Source: Clostridiales bacterium (lineage in GTDB: Bacteria > Bacillota > Clostridia > Lachnospirales > Lachnospiraceae). Taken from it: a DNA stretch of 35,861 nucleotides. Position 1 is the stretch's first letter. Every line of letters starts with the position of its first letter. This document shows, one piece after another, positions 1-8,682 of the stretch. The notes below the pieces were generated by a model that saw only the letters and a list, made by a program, of their open reading frames with translations, was not told where the DNA came from and searched no databases. Where the stretch lies: contig JAJQCB010000204.1 in assembly GCA_021203005.1 (NCBI GenBank), positions 1 to 35,861 on the forward strand, written 5' to 3'. Position numbers and translations under genes: made by a program.

Positions 1-12
1 TTTTTGATCTGC

Positions 13-61
13 AATAAGGTTTATTTTAACAATTATTGAAATTGTAAAAATAAACCTTATT
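13..61. repeat. Near-perfect AT-rich inverted repeat (15 bp + 6 bp arms, one A/A mismatch, 5-nt centre)
   Basis: AATAAGGTTTATTTT (13-27) is the exact reverse complement of AAAATAAACCTTATT (47-61); inner arms ACAATT (29-34) / AATTGT (40-45). Confidence 0.9.
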
Positions 62-131
62 GTCGCAGCATGTTTTCTGTGTTATTTTTCACTTGTGTGG
101 TATGAATCTGCAGACACAGGGGAGTGATCAA

Positions 132-1103
132 ATGGGGAAAGTATCAGCGCACACAAAAAGGGAGCTGGAGCTCCTGGTGCAGGAATGTGTAGAATTAAAA
201 AAGGAGGGGCGTCCGGAGACGGCATGGCTGAAAACAGTATATGACCGCTTTCGCAAAACGGAGGGCCTGTCAGGTCTTCTTGAAACAGATGATCTGATTT
301 ACAGGAAGATTTATGCCGCTCCTCCCCGGAAGCCGTCGGATACGACGAAAATCCGCTATTGGAGGACAGGCCGGCATGTGCCGTCGAATCGGAGCCTCTG
401 TCTGGCATTCGGGCGCGCTTTAGAGTTGTCAGAAGAAGAGATGCGCACGCTTCTCATGTCCTGGTATGACCGGAGCGATCTTGTTTTTTCAAAAATTCCG
501 GAGGAAAAGGAGCCGCTGCGGAACACATATCTCCAACGAATGGGGGTGATCGCAGAACTGACCGGAGAATATCTGGAAAGTATTCATCCTTTGCGTCGGA
601 TGCAGCTGAATGTGAAACCGGAAAACAAGGAGCATAATCTGCGGCATTTTTATTATATGGATGCCAGAAGTTTTCAGACAAATGTGAACTATGAGGCGGT
701 GGAAAAGCATATTGAAAGTGTCGGTTATGAGTCGGAGTTTCAAAGGCAGATTCTGCTGCTGGGAGAGATTCCGCGAAAGGTAATGCTCCGTCATCTGTTC
801 CTTATCGGGGAACCTTATCTGAGCCGGGCGCGTGTCAGCGAACTTCTGGAGAAACTCGGATATCTTCCGCTGGAGAAAAATCATACAACCGTAAACGGCG
901 ACAGACTTGACAGGCTTGTCATTGGTTTCCTGGAACTGTATGAAAAACAATGTGCGGGGCTCGAGCCGGAGGTGTGTTCGCGGTGGCTGAGGGAGGCTTA
1001 CCGCTATCTGGATCAGTATCTGATCGGGCAGAAGCAGAACGGACTCCGATTTTTGTTTTTTAAAGCACTGGGAGGAAAGAAAGGGGCTGCTGCGTCACCC
1101 TGA
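132..1103 (+). CDS. Helical protein with XRE/HTH-like segment; partner of the downstream STAND NTPase
   Basis: ORF in frame with ATG at 132 (MGKVSAHTKRELELL...). Segment TTKIRYWRTGRHVPSNRSLCLAFGRALELSEEEMRTLL resembles an XRE-type HTH core. No clear family recognised. Confidence 0.7.
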   Translation: MGKVSAHTKRELELLVQECVELKKEGRPETAWLKTVYDRFRKTEGLSGLLETDDLIYRKIYAAPPRKPSDTTKIRYWRTGRHVPSNRSLCLAFGRALELSEEEMRTLLMSWYDRSDLVFSKIPEEKEPLRNTYLQRMGVIAELTGEYLESIHPLRRMQLNVKPENKEHNLRHFYYMDARSFQTNVNYEAVEKHIESVGYESEFQRQILLLGEIPRKVMLRHLFLIGEPYLSRARVSELLEKLGYLPLEKNHTTVNGDRLDRLVIGFLELYEKQCAGLEPEVCSRWLREAYRYLDQYLIGQKQNGLRFLFFKALGGKKGAAASP

Positions 1104-1115
1104 TGCGGTTTTTTT
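1090..1115 (+). terminator. Intrinsic terminator overlapping the stop codon of the upstream CDS
   Basis: CTGCGTCA-CCC-TGATGCGG stem (8 bp with G.U pairs) followed by T7; the TGA stop (1101-1103) lies in the 3' arm. Confidence 0.6.
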
Positions 1116-1201
1116 ATATCATAGGAAAGACCTTGTTTTTGTAAAGTGCCGAAGTATTGGTATGGTAATTGCTACCGAAGCGGTGCAGGGGGGGAGAGAA
1201 T

Positions 1202-3349
1202 ATGGGTATGCAGGATCGGTATGAGAAAGAATTGCTGGAGTGGTACAGGGAGCAGTTTTTCCTGCGCAAAAAATACAAAGATACGCCGCCGGGTTTGCAC
1301 AGTGCAGAGCAGGAAGCTTTTGCGCAGGAACAGCTTAAGGAGGCGGAAGAGAGATATCGGGAATCCTGTGTTGTCAGGCTGCTCTCTCATTACGACCCCC
1401 CGGAGGAAATTTTTGTCGGCAGAGAGGAGATTCTGCGCCGCGTAGAGGAAGCGCTTGCTGCGAAAAACGGCCCTGTCGTTCTTTATGGGATGGGCGGTAT
1501 GGGAAAGAGCGCGATTGCCAGGGAATATCTGCGCCGCAGAGGCGGGGATTATGACAATGTGCTGTTTCTGTTTGGCGACGAGGGAATTATTACTGTCATC
1601 TGCGACGATTATCAGGTTCAGGTGACAAACATGCAGTATTCCAGGGATAAATATGGAAATAGAAATAATTATTTCAGGGCAAAGATCTGTGCCTTAGAGC
1701 AGATTGCAAAAGAAAAGAAGCTGCTGCTTGTGATTGATAACTGGGATCGGTCTTCTGACAAGGGGATGGAGGAAGTGTTTTCGCTGGATTGTGATATCCT
1801 TGTGACGACCCGTATAACGCCGGCGGCGTGGGGGCTTGCCGAGGGCATCCGGGTGAACGGTTTTGAGGAGGCTGATGAATGGAGGGCATTTTTAAGCGCA
1901 TATGGAAAAACTGCCTGCAGCGGGGAAGAGCAGAGGGAACTGGAACAATACTGCCGCCGGGTGGGCGGACATCCGCTGCTCATGAAACTGAAGGCAGGCG
2001 AACGCGCAGAAGCGCCTGTTGAATCGGAATCGAAAGAAAGGTATCCTTCGGATACGGAAGAAGCATTTGTTAAATTCTTAAAAAATCTGTTTTCCTGTTA
2101 TGCTCTCAGAAAAGAAGAAAAGCAGGTATTGCTGGAACTTTCCGTTATGCCTGTTCAGGGAATCCCTTTGTCTCTGTATCAGAAAATATCCGGGGTGTCC
2201 GAGTCTGCACTCCGGCGTCTGGATGCGTTTCAGCTGGTCAGCTGCAGCGGGAGTTCGGAGGAACAGGTTTTGTCTTTACATCCTCTGGTTGCGGAAACGG
2301 CGGCCAGTCTCTTTTCTCCGACATTGACCAATTGCCGTAAAATGGTCAGCGCATTCTGTGATTCTATCTGGAATATGTGGAGCAGCACATACATTGAAAA
2401 TCAGAAACTGGAACCCTACGTATTTGCCCTGATCCGGGCTTTCCCCTCTCCTGCAGCATGGATGGCCGGCGAGCTTGAAAAGCTTTCCACCTGGCTGTGG
2501 ATCCAGGGATATTACGAGGAGGCGAAGCGCTGGCAGAAAAAAATCTTTGACAGTACGGAAAAATATTACGGCGGGAATCATCAGATGACCGGTGAGATGG
2601 CGCTTCGGATGGCAGCTGTCTATTATAACTCTATGGACAGGGAGGAAGCGGATCGTTGGTACAGGAGAGCGTATCAGGTGTTGCGGCAATGTGAACCTAT
2701 GGATTCGCGGCATAAACGGCTTCTGGCGACCGTATGCGGCAAACTCTCCCGTAATTATCGCCTGGCGGGGGAAATTGATCTGGCTTCTGGATATCTGGAC
2801 AAGGCGGTTCGGTATTTTCGGGAGTATTGTGATTTGTACAAAAGAAGCCGCCATCCGCGCACTCACGAGTTGTCAATAGAGATAGAAGGGGCATCTTTTC
2901 AATTTTATCGTGCCAGGATTCTGGCTGTCCAGGGCAGATACGGGGAGGCGGAGCGCATCTGTCTGGAAGCCAGAGAGGATATTCTGTCAATAGAAGGCGA
3001 GGAGTTTCGAATCAATGAATTTGACACGCTGTACATTGAACTTCTTGCGAGAAAAGGGGATTTTCCCGCGGCACTCAGGCTGGCGAAAGAGGATCTGGAG
3101 CGCGCGGTGTTTTACCGCGGACCGGTGTTTAAGGATACGCTGCTCTGCAGGGAGATGCTGGGGGATGTTTATCTGGCAGCAGGCGCCGCAGAGGAGGCCG
3201 GGAAGGAATATCAGGGGCTGTTTCTGGAAGTATGCCGGTGTTTCCCTTACCGGAAGGATTGGGCGGAGCGTGTAAACGCAAAGATATTGAGGGCGGAAAT
3301 GGGCGATTGCAGGATGGATGGACTGCAGTTTTTCCCGTCCACTTCGTGA
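1202..3349 (+). CDS. STAND/NB-ARC-like NTPase with C-terminal TPR-type repeats
   Basis: Walker A VVLYGMGGMGKSAIAREYL, Walker B-like KKLLLVIDNWD, then DILVTTRI (NB-ARC 'TTR' motif), GGHPLLMKL (GxP-like motif), helical repeats in the C-terminal half (EEAKRWQKKIFDSTEKYYGGNHQMTGEMALRMAAVYYNSMDREEADRWYRRAYQV). ATG 1202 preceded by a G/A-rich SD (gggggagagaat). Confidence 0.85.
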   Translation: MGMQDRYEKELLEWYREQFFLRKKYKDTPPGLHSAEQEAFAQEQLKEAEERYRESCVVRLLSHYDPPEEIFVGREEILRRVEEALAAKNGPVVLYGMGGMGKSAIAREYLRRRGGDYDNVLFLFGDEGIITVICDDYQVQVTNMQYSRDKYGNRNNYFRAKICALEQIAKEKKLLLVIDNWDRSSDKGMEEVFSLDCDILVTTRITPAAWGLAEGIRVNGFEEADEWRAFLSAYGKTACSGEEQRELEQYCRRVGGHPLLMKLKAGERAEAPVESESKERYPSDTEEAFVKFLKNLFSCYALRKEEKQVLLELSVMPVQGIPLSLYQKISGVSESALRRLDAFQLVSCSGSSEEQVLSLHPLVAETAASLFSPTLTNCRKMVSAFCDSIWNMWSSTYIENQKLEPYVFALIRAFPSPAAWMAGELEKLSTWLWIQGYYEEAKRWQKKIFDSTEKYYGGNHQMTGEMALRMAAVYYNSMDREEADRWYRRAYQVLRQCEPMDSRHKRLLATVCGKLSRNYRLAGEIDLASGYLDKAVRYFREYCDLYKRSRHPRTHELSIEIEGASFQFYRARILAVQGRYGEAERICLEAREDILSIEGEEFRINEFDTLYIELLARKGDFPAALRLAKEDLERAVFYRGPVFKDTLLCREMLGDVYLAAGAAEEAGKEYQGLFLEVCRCFPYRKDWAERVNAKILRAEMGDCRMDGLQFFPSTS

Positions 3350-3390
3350 ATAATTACGTATATTGTAAAAATGAAGCAGAAGGGGTGCAA

Positions 3391-4740
3391 ATGGGAAGTT
3401 TTTCCGAAAATCTGACAAACAGGAAAGTCATACGGTTTCTCTGGCTGCTGATTCTGTCGACTGTGGTGACGCAGAGTTATACGGTCATCAATGCGGCGGT
3501 GATGGGGCGGTACCTGGATCCCTATGCCCTGGCCGTGATAGAAGCCTGTGCGGCCTGTCTGTCCATGGAAAGCTATTTTTTTGTAAGCACCACGACGGGA
3601 TTTTCCTTTTATCTCAATCGCTGTATCGGATCGGGAAATGCGAAACGGCAGAGGGAAGCGTTCTGGGGATCGCTGATTATCTGTGGTTTTATGATCCTTG
3701 CGGGCTTTATCCTTTCTCTGATCACGGAGCCGGTCATGTCCCTGGCCAATATTCCGGACTCCATGCGGGATGTTGCTGCGCCATATCTCAGAATTATTCT
3801 GTTAAGCGGCGGGTTCTGGGGTTTGGAGAATTTCCTCCTGCAGATGGTGGAAACCCTGGGAGAGAGCCGTGTGCCGGCAGTCCTGTCGGTAGCCGGAACG
3901 ATTGGAAAGACGTTTCTGACGGTTGCCCTGGTTATCTGGTGCGGGCTGGGCGTGGAGGCCTCCGCCCTGGCGATATTGACGGAATACCTGGGAACGGCGG
4001 CGATTCTGCTTTTCTGGATTCTCCGCAAAGAAAAGGGAAAGGAATTGCTACGCGCGCCGTGCGTGCCTTCCCGTCCTGTCTGGGCGGAGCTTTTCAAAAA
4101 CGGGTGCGTAAAATCCGGCATGATGATGATTATCGGGGTCGGCGCCTTTATCCTGAAGCGGCAGGTGAATACCCTCGCGGATGATATTCTGGTCGGATAT
4201 GCTTACGGTGTGATACCAGCAAATCTGTTTATGAATTCGCTCGCGGCGCTCGCGGTCGCGGCGGGACTGATTACAGGGCAAAATGAGAAGAATCAGAGGA
4301 ACGTTGTGCGTTACTGGAACCGGAAACTGTTTCTCTGGAGCCTGACCGGCTGCGCGGCCTGCATTGTTGCCGTGCTTGTTTTTGCCCCGCAGATTATCTG
4401 TTTCCTGGCAGGGGACGGCCTTTCGGATACCGCGCTTTGGGCAGGATGCCTGATTCTGCGCATCCAGACCTGCGCACTTCCTTTTGTCTGTCTTTACATG
4501 ATTGCGCGAAATTCTCTGCAGGCGCTTGGCAGTTACCGGATCCTGCCCGTTCTGGGCGCGATGGAGGCGGGAGTCAGCCTGCTGACCGCGTGGATTTTTA
4601 TCCCGCGGTTCGGTTATCCGGCAGTGTGCTGGTCCGTGGCAGTCAAGTGGGGGATACCGGCTCTGACCGGTTTCCTTGTATATCGGAGAAGAACATCCGT
4701 ACCTGCAGATCACGGATTTCAGGGGGAAGGATCAGGTTGA
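3391..4740 (+). CDS. MATE-family multidrug/polysaccharide-type exporter
   Basis: About 12 hydrophobic segments, MATE-like N-terminus (LTNRKVIRFLWLLILSTVVTQSYTVINAAVMGRYLDPYALAVIEAC). ATG at 3391 preferred over the longer ORF start. Confidence 0.8.
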   Translation: MGSFSENLTNRKVIRFLWLLILSTVVTQSYTVINAAVMGRYLDPYALAVIEACAACLSMESYFFVSTTTGFSFYLNRCIGSGNAKRQREAFWGSLIICGFMILAGFILSLITEPVMSLANIPDSMRDVAAPYLRIILLSGGFWGLENFLLQMVETLGESRVPAVLSVAGTIGKTFLTVALVIWCGLGVEASALAILTEYLGTAAILLFWILRKEKGKELLRAPCVPSRPVWAELFKNGCVKSGMMMIIGVGAFILKRQVNTLADDILVGYAYGVIPANLFMNSLAALAVAAGLITGQNEKNQRNVVRYWNRKLFLWSLTGCAACIVAVLVFAPQIICFLAGDGLSDTALWAGCLILRIQTCALPFVCLYMIARNSLQALGSYRILPVLGAMEAGVSLLTAWIFIPRFGYPAVCWSVAVKWGIPALTGFLVYRRRTSVPADHGFQGEGSG

Positions 4741-4758
4741 GAATCGTAAACTTGGTGG

Positions 4759-4787
4759 TTGCAAAAAGGGGATTTTCGGCATATAAT
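4759..4787 (+). promoter_or_regulatory. Sigma-A-type promoter upstream of the DUF4143 ATPase
   Basis: TTGCAA (4759-4764) - 17 bp - TATAAT (4782-4787). Confidence 0.7.
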
Positions 4788-4847
4788 AGGAAAAAGAAAA
4801 GGGGATTTTCGGCATATCAGTAAAAATAAAAAGCGGGATTCTCGGCA
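4768..4847. repeat. Three tandem units with exact 33-bp period
   Basis: GGGGATTTTCGGCATAT at 4768 and 4801; degenerate CGGGATTCTCGGCA at 4834. Confidence 0.9.
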
Positions 4848-4861
4848 GGAGGAGCAGTGCT

Positions 4862-6193
4862 ATGATATTTGAGCGAAAATTATATCAGAAGATGCTGGAA
4901 TGGAAAAGGGAATTTGACGGGAAAACGGCACTTTTGATAAAAGGCGCGAGGCGGGTGGGAAAATCTACCCTTGCGGAAGAATTTGCCAAAAACGAATATG
5001 AGAGTTATATCCTGATTGATTTTTCTATAGCATCGAAGGAAGTGAACAGCCTTTTTGAGGATTTGTCTGATCTGAATTACCTTTTTCTACGCCTGCAGAT
5101 GATCTATCATGTTAATCTGACAGAGAGAAAGTCTGTGATCATTTTTGATGAAGTGCAGATGCAGCCACTGGCCAGACAGGCGATAAAGCATCTGGTAAAA
5201 GACCATCGCTATGATTACATAGAGACCGGGTCTTTATTGTCGATTAAGAAAAATATAAAAGATATTGTGATTCCAAGCGAGGAGACGCGTCTGCAGCTTT
5301 ATCCGCTGGATTACGAGGAGTTTCGCTGGGCGCTGGGAGATAATGTAACGATTCCTCTGCTTCGTACTGCCTATGAAAACGTTCGCCCGCTTGGAAATGA
5401 TCTCAACCGAAGGATGCTTCGTGACTTTCGGTTGTATATGCTTGTCGGCGGCATGCCGCAGGCAGTGGATACTTATATTACGACCAACAATATGAGCATG
5501 GTAGATCAGATGAAAAGAAATATTCTGGAATTGTATGAGGATGATTTCCGCAAGATTGATCCGACGGGCAGGGCGAGTATGCTTTTTGAAGCCATACCGG
5601 CGGAACTGAATAAAAATGCATCGCGCTATCAGGTATCCAGTGTGATTGCCGGGGAGAAGGAGGATCGGGTCAGAGAGATTCTTGCGGACATGCAGGATTC
5701 TATGACGGTGTATATTTCATATCATGCAAATAATCCGAATGCAGGGATGGCTTTTCATAAGGATCCCGGACGCTATAAATTATTTTTGTGTGATACGGGA
5801 TTATTTGTCACACTGGCGTTCTGGGACAGAGATTTTACGGATAATGAGATATATGAAAAACTCTTAAATGATAAACTGAGTACCAACCTGGGTTATTTAT
5901 ATGAAAATATGGTTGCGCAGATGTTAAAGACAGCGGGAAATGAATTGTTTTATTATTCGTTTCCGAAGGAAACCTCCAATCATAATTATGAGGTGGATTT
6001 TTTGCTGGCAAGAAAGAGTAAGATCTGTCCTCTGGAAGTGAAGTCATCCGGTTATAAAACGCATGCGTCTCTGGATGCCTTTCAGGAAAAGTTTTCTGAT
6101 CGGATCTGGAAGCGGTACCTGATTTATACCAAAGACATCAGGAAGAATACGGATATTATGTGTCTGCCGGTCTACATGGTGCCTTTTTTATAG
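4862..6193 (+). CDS. AAA ATPase, DUF4143-type (ATP-binding protein with C-terminal nuclease-like DUF4143 region)
   Basis: Walker A LLIKGARRVGKSTLAEEFA, Walker B VIIFDEVQ, YIETGSLLSIK sensor region, C-terminal NLGYLYENMVAQML...YEVDFLLARKSKICPLEVKSSGYKTHASL typical of DUF4143. Confidence 0.92.
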   Translation: MIFERKLYQKMLEWKREFDGKTALLIKGARRVGKSTLAEEFAKNEYESYILIDFSIASKEVNSLFEDLSDLNYLFLRLQMIYHVNLTERKSVIIFDEVQMQPLARQAIKHLVKDHRYDYIETGSLLSIKKNIKDIVIPSEETRLQLYPLDYEEFRWALGDNVTIPLLRTAYENVRPLGNDLNRRMLRDFRLYMLVGGMPQAVDTYITTNNMSMVDQMKRNILELYEDDFRKIDPTGRASMLFEAIPAELNKNASRYQVSSVIAGEKEDRVREILADMQDSMTVYISYHANNPNAGMAFHKDPGRYKLFLCDTGLFVTLAFWDRDFTDNEIYEKLLNDKLSTNLGYLYENMVAQMLKTAGNELFYYSFPKETSNHNYEVDFLLARKSKICPLEVKSSGYKTHASLDAFQEKFSDRIWKRYLIYTKDIRKNTDIMCLPVYMVPFL

Positions 6194-6239
6194 ATGGTTG
6201 AAGAGAGACTGTTTCGAAATTGTAAGATGATTGACGGGA

Positions 6240-6268
6240 TTGACAAAAAAGGTGTCGGCGCATATAAT
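6240..6268 (+). promoter_or_regulatory. Consensus sigma-A promoter
   Basis: TTGACA (6240-6245) - 17 bp - TATAAT (6263-6268). Confidence 0.8.
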
Positions 6269-6296
6269 TTTTTTAACAGTTCAGAGCAGCAGCAAA

Positions 6297-6371
6297 ATGA
6301 AAAGACAGACGGTGCAGGTGTACCTGCTAACGGCTGGATTTTTGTTTTTTAAAGAACGGGGGTTACTATGA
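6297..6371 (+). CDS. Possible 24-aa upstream ORF (leader peptide) overlapping the next start codon
   Basis: ATG 6297: MKRQTVQVYLLTAGFLFFKERGLL*, stop TGA 6369-6371 overlaps ATG 6368 (ATGA). Weak SD. Confidence 0.3.
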   Translation: MKRQTVQVYLLTAGFLFFKERGLL

Positions 6372-7141
6372 AAGAAAAGATATACGAGATACCGATCAAT
6401 GATGCCTTTAAAGCGCAGGATGAGTGTCCGTTTTGCTGGCTGGAGCGCGATGCGGAGCAGCACGCGGTAGAGTTTATTCTGGGTAGTCAGTCTTCTTATA
6501 TGGAGGATGACATCCGCGCGGAGACAGATGAGAAGGGATTCTGCCGCCATCATTTCAAGATGATGTATGATTACGGCAACCGTCTCGGCAACGCGCTGAT
6601 GCTGAGCACGCATCTGAAGAAGCTGAATGCGGAGCTGACGAAGGAGCTGAAAAGCTTCACTCCCTCCAAAACCGGATTTATGGAGCGGCGGAAGAAGACA
6701 GAAATCGACCCGGACAAGCCGGAGACCACGGTGGGACAGTGGATTCAGGGGAAGCAGAAGTCCTGCTATGTCTGCGAGCACTTTGAGATGAATTACCAGC
6801 ATTATCTGGACACATTCTTTTATATGTACCGCAAGGATCCGGGCTTTATCGAGACCATTAAGCAGAGCAAGGGATTCTGTATGGGGCATTTTAAGGATCT
6901 GCTGGAGATGGGAGAGCATAAGCTGAATGAGAAGGAAAAGCAGGCACTGTATCCGGTGTTGTTTGACCTGATGGAGAAGAACATGCAGCGCGTGCAGGCC
7001 GAGGTGGAGCGTTTCTGTGACAAGATGGATTACAAGGGAAAGGATCTGGAGTGGGGCAATGCCCGCGACAGTATCCAGCGCGCCATGCAGAAGCTGGGCG
7101 GCGGCTATCCGGCGGACCCGGTGTTTAAGGAAAAATTATAG
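6368..7141 (+). CDS. DUF6062-like Cys/His-containing protein
   Basis: MKEKIYEIPINDAFKAQDECPFCWLERDAEQHAVEFILG..., repeated Cx2C/CxxH motifs (ECPFC; GFCRHHFKMM; YVCEHF; GFCMGHFKDLL). Confidence 0.75.
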   Translation: MKEKIYEIPINDAFKAQDECPFCWLERDAEQHAVEFILGSQSSYMEDDIRAETDEKGFCRHHFKMMYDYGNRLGNALMLSTHLKKLNAELTKELKSFTPSKTGFMERRKKTEIDPDKPETTVGQWIQGKQKSCYVCEHFEMNYQHYLDTFFYMYRKDPGFIETIKQSKGFCMGHFKDLLEMGEHKLNEKEKQALYPVLFDLMEKNMQRVQAEVERFCDKMDYKGKDLEWGNARDSIQRAMQKLGGGYPADPVFKEKL

Positions 7142-7150
7142 GTAAGGAAA

Positions 7151-8551
7151 ATGGAAACACAGACCACTTCTTCGAATCCGCTGGGCACCGAAAAGGTGAC
7201 TGGCCTGATGATTAAATTTGCCATACCGAGTATTGTCGCCATGGTGATCGGAGCTGTATACAATATCGTAGACCAGCTTTTTATCGGCCATGCAGTGGGA
7301 ACGCTGGGCAACGCGGCGACCAATGTGGTATTTCCGTTGACGACATCCTGCACGGCGCTGGCGCTTCTCTTCGGAATCGGCGGTTCTGCCTGCTTTAACC
7401 TGAATATGGGACGGGGAGAGACGAAAAAAGCGGCGCATTACATCGGCAATGCTCTGGTTATGCTGGTATTGAGCGGTATCATACTTTGTACCGTGGCGGA
7501 GATTTTCATGACCCCGCTGCTGCGGGGCTTCGGCACGCCGGATAATGTATTTCCCTATGCGAAAGAATATCTGCGCGTCACAGCAATCGGCTTTCCGTTT
7601 CTGATTCTGACTACCGGCGGCGGCCATCTGATGCGGGCGGACGGCAGTCCAAAGATGACGATGATCTGCAGCCTGACCGGCGCTATCCTGAATATTTTCC
7701 TGGATGCGCTCTTTGTGCTCGGGTTTGACTGGGGAATGACCGGAGCGGCTCTGGCTACCATCATAGGGCAGATTGTTTCCGGTACCATCGTCATTCTCTA
7801 TATGAGGGGATTTAAAACGGTTCCTCTGAAACCGGGACATCTGCGGCTGCGGTGGGAGTATGTAAAACAGATTACGGTAATCGGCACCTCGCCGTTTTTC
7901 AACCAGATCTTTATGATGGTGGTTCAGATCGTGATGAATAATTCCCTAACGTATTATGGAGCATTGTCGGTCTATGGGGAGGCGATTCCGCTGGCCTGCT
8001 GCGGGATTATTATGAAAGTTTACCAGATTTTCCTCTCGGTGATCATCGGTCTGTCACAAGGAGCACAGCCAATCGAAAGCTTTAACTACGGGGCGAAAAA
8101 GTATGGGCGTGTGCGTGAGGCTTACTTTGTGGCGCTTGTATACGGTCTCGTGATATCGCTGGCCTCCTTTGTTTTCTTCCGCCTTTTTCCGCGGCAGATT
8201 CTGGAGTGGTTCGGCAGCAACACGGAGGAATATTTTGAATTTGGCGTCCTGTTTTTTAAGATCTTTATGTTTTTTACCTGGTTAAACTTTTTGCAGCCGA
8301 TTACGGCGAACTTTTTTACGGCGATTGGGAAGCCGAAAAAAGGAGTTTTCCTGTCGCTGACCCGTCAGCTGATCTATATATTGCCGCTTATCATCGTATT
8401 GCCGATACGGTTTGGGTTGATCGGACTCTTGTATTCTGCTCCGATCGCTGACCTTCTGGCCGCAGTGACGACGGTGCTCATGGTGTGGGCGGAACTGCGC
8501 GGGATGAAACGCCTGGAGCAGGCGAAAGATTCTGTCATAACCACTGTTTGA
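7151..8551 (+). CDS. MATE-family efflux transporter
   Basis: Multi-TM protein with MATE features (LMIKFAIPSIVAMVIGAVYNIVDQLFIGHAVGTLGNAATNVVFPL; GLSQGAQPIESFNYGAKKYGRVREA). Confidence 0.92.
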   Translation: METQTTSSNPLGTEKVTGLMIKFAIPSIVAMVIGAVYNIVDQLFIGHAVGTLGNAATNVVFPLTTSCTALALLFGIGGSACFNLNMGRGETKKAAHYIGNALVMLVLSGIILCTVAEIFMTPLLRGFGTPDNVFPYAKEYLRVTAIGFPFLILTTGGGHLMRADGSPKMTMICSLTGAILNIFLDALFVLGFDWGMTGAALATIIGQIVSGTIVILYMRGFKTVPLKPGHLRLRWEYVKQITVIGTSPFFNQIFMMVVQIVMNNSLTYYGALSVYGEAIPLACCGIIMKVYQIFLSVIIGLSQGAQPIESFNYGAKKYGRVREAYFVALVYGLVISLASFVFFRLFPRQILEWFGSNTEEYFEFGVLFFKIFMFFTWLNFLQPITANFFTAIGKPKKGVFLSLTRQLIYILPLIIVLPIRFGLIGLLYSAPIADLLAAVTTVLMVWAELRGMKRLEQAKDSVITTV

Positions 8552-8682
8552 CAAAAAACCTCTTTCTTTTGACAAAAAACAATGTATCGGAAAATCTCCC
8601 TGTGTGTGATAATTCTAAGTATCATAATACAAATGAGCTCGTTTTTTGATGAGAAACGGTTCGAGAGAGGGAGGAGTCAAAT

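Noticed and set aside
60-131. Upstream start of the first ORF (MSQHVFCVIFHLCGMNLQTQGSDQ)
   Set aside because: Starts at a non-ATG codon inside the inverted repeat; ATG 132 gives a more natural N-terminus.
2276-2866. 196-aa minus-strand ORF inside the STAND NTPase gene
   Set aside because: Shadow ORF; the sense strand encodes coherent TPR-like repeats.
4768-4847. CRISPR-like array
   Set aside because: Only three short units with 33-bp period, low-complexity A-rich 'spacers' and no cas genes; better explained as promoter/leader repeats.
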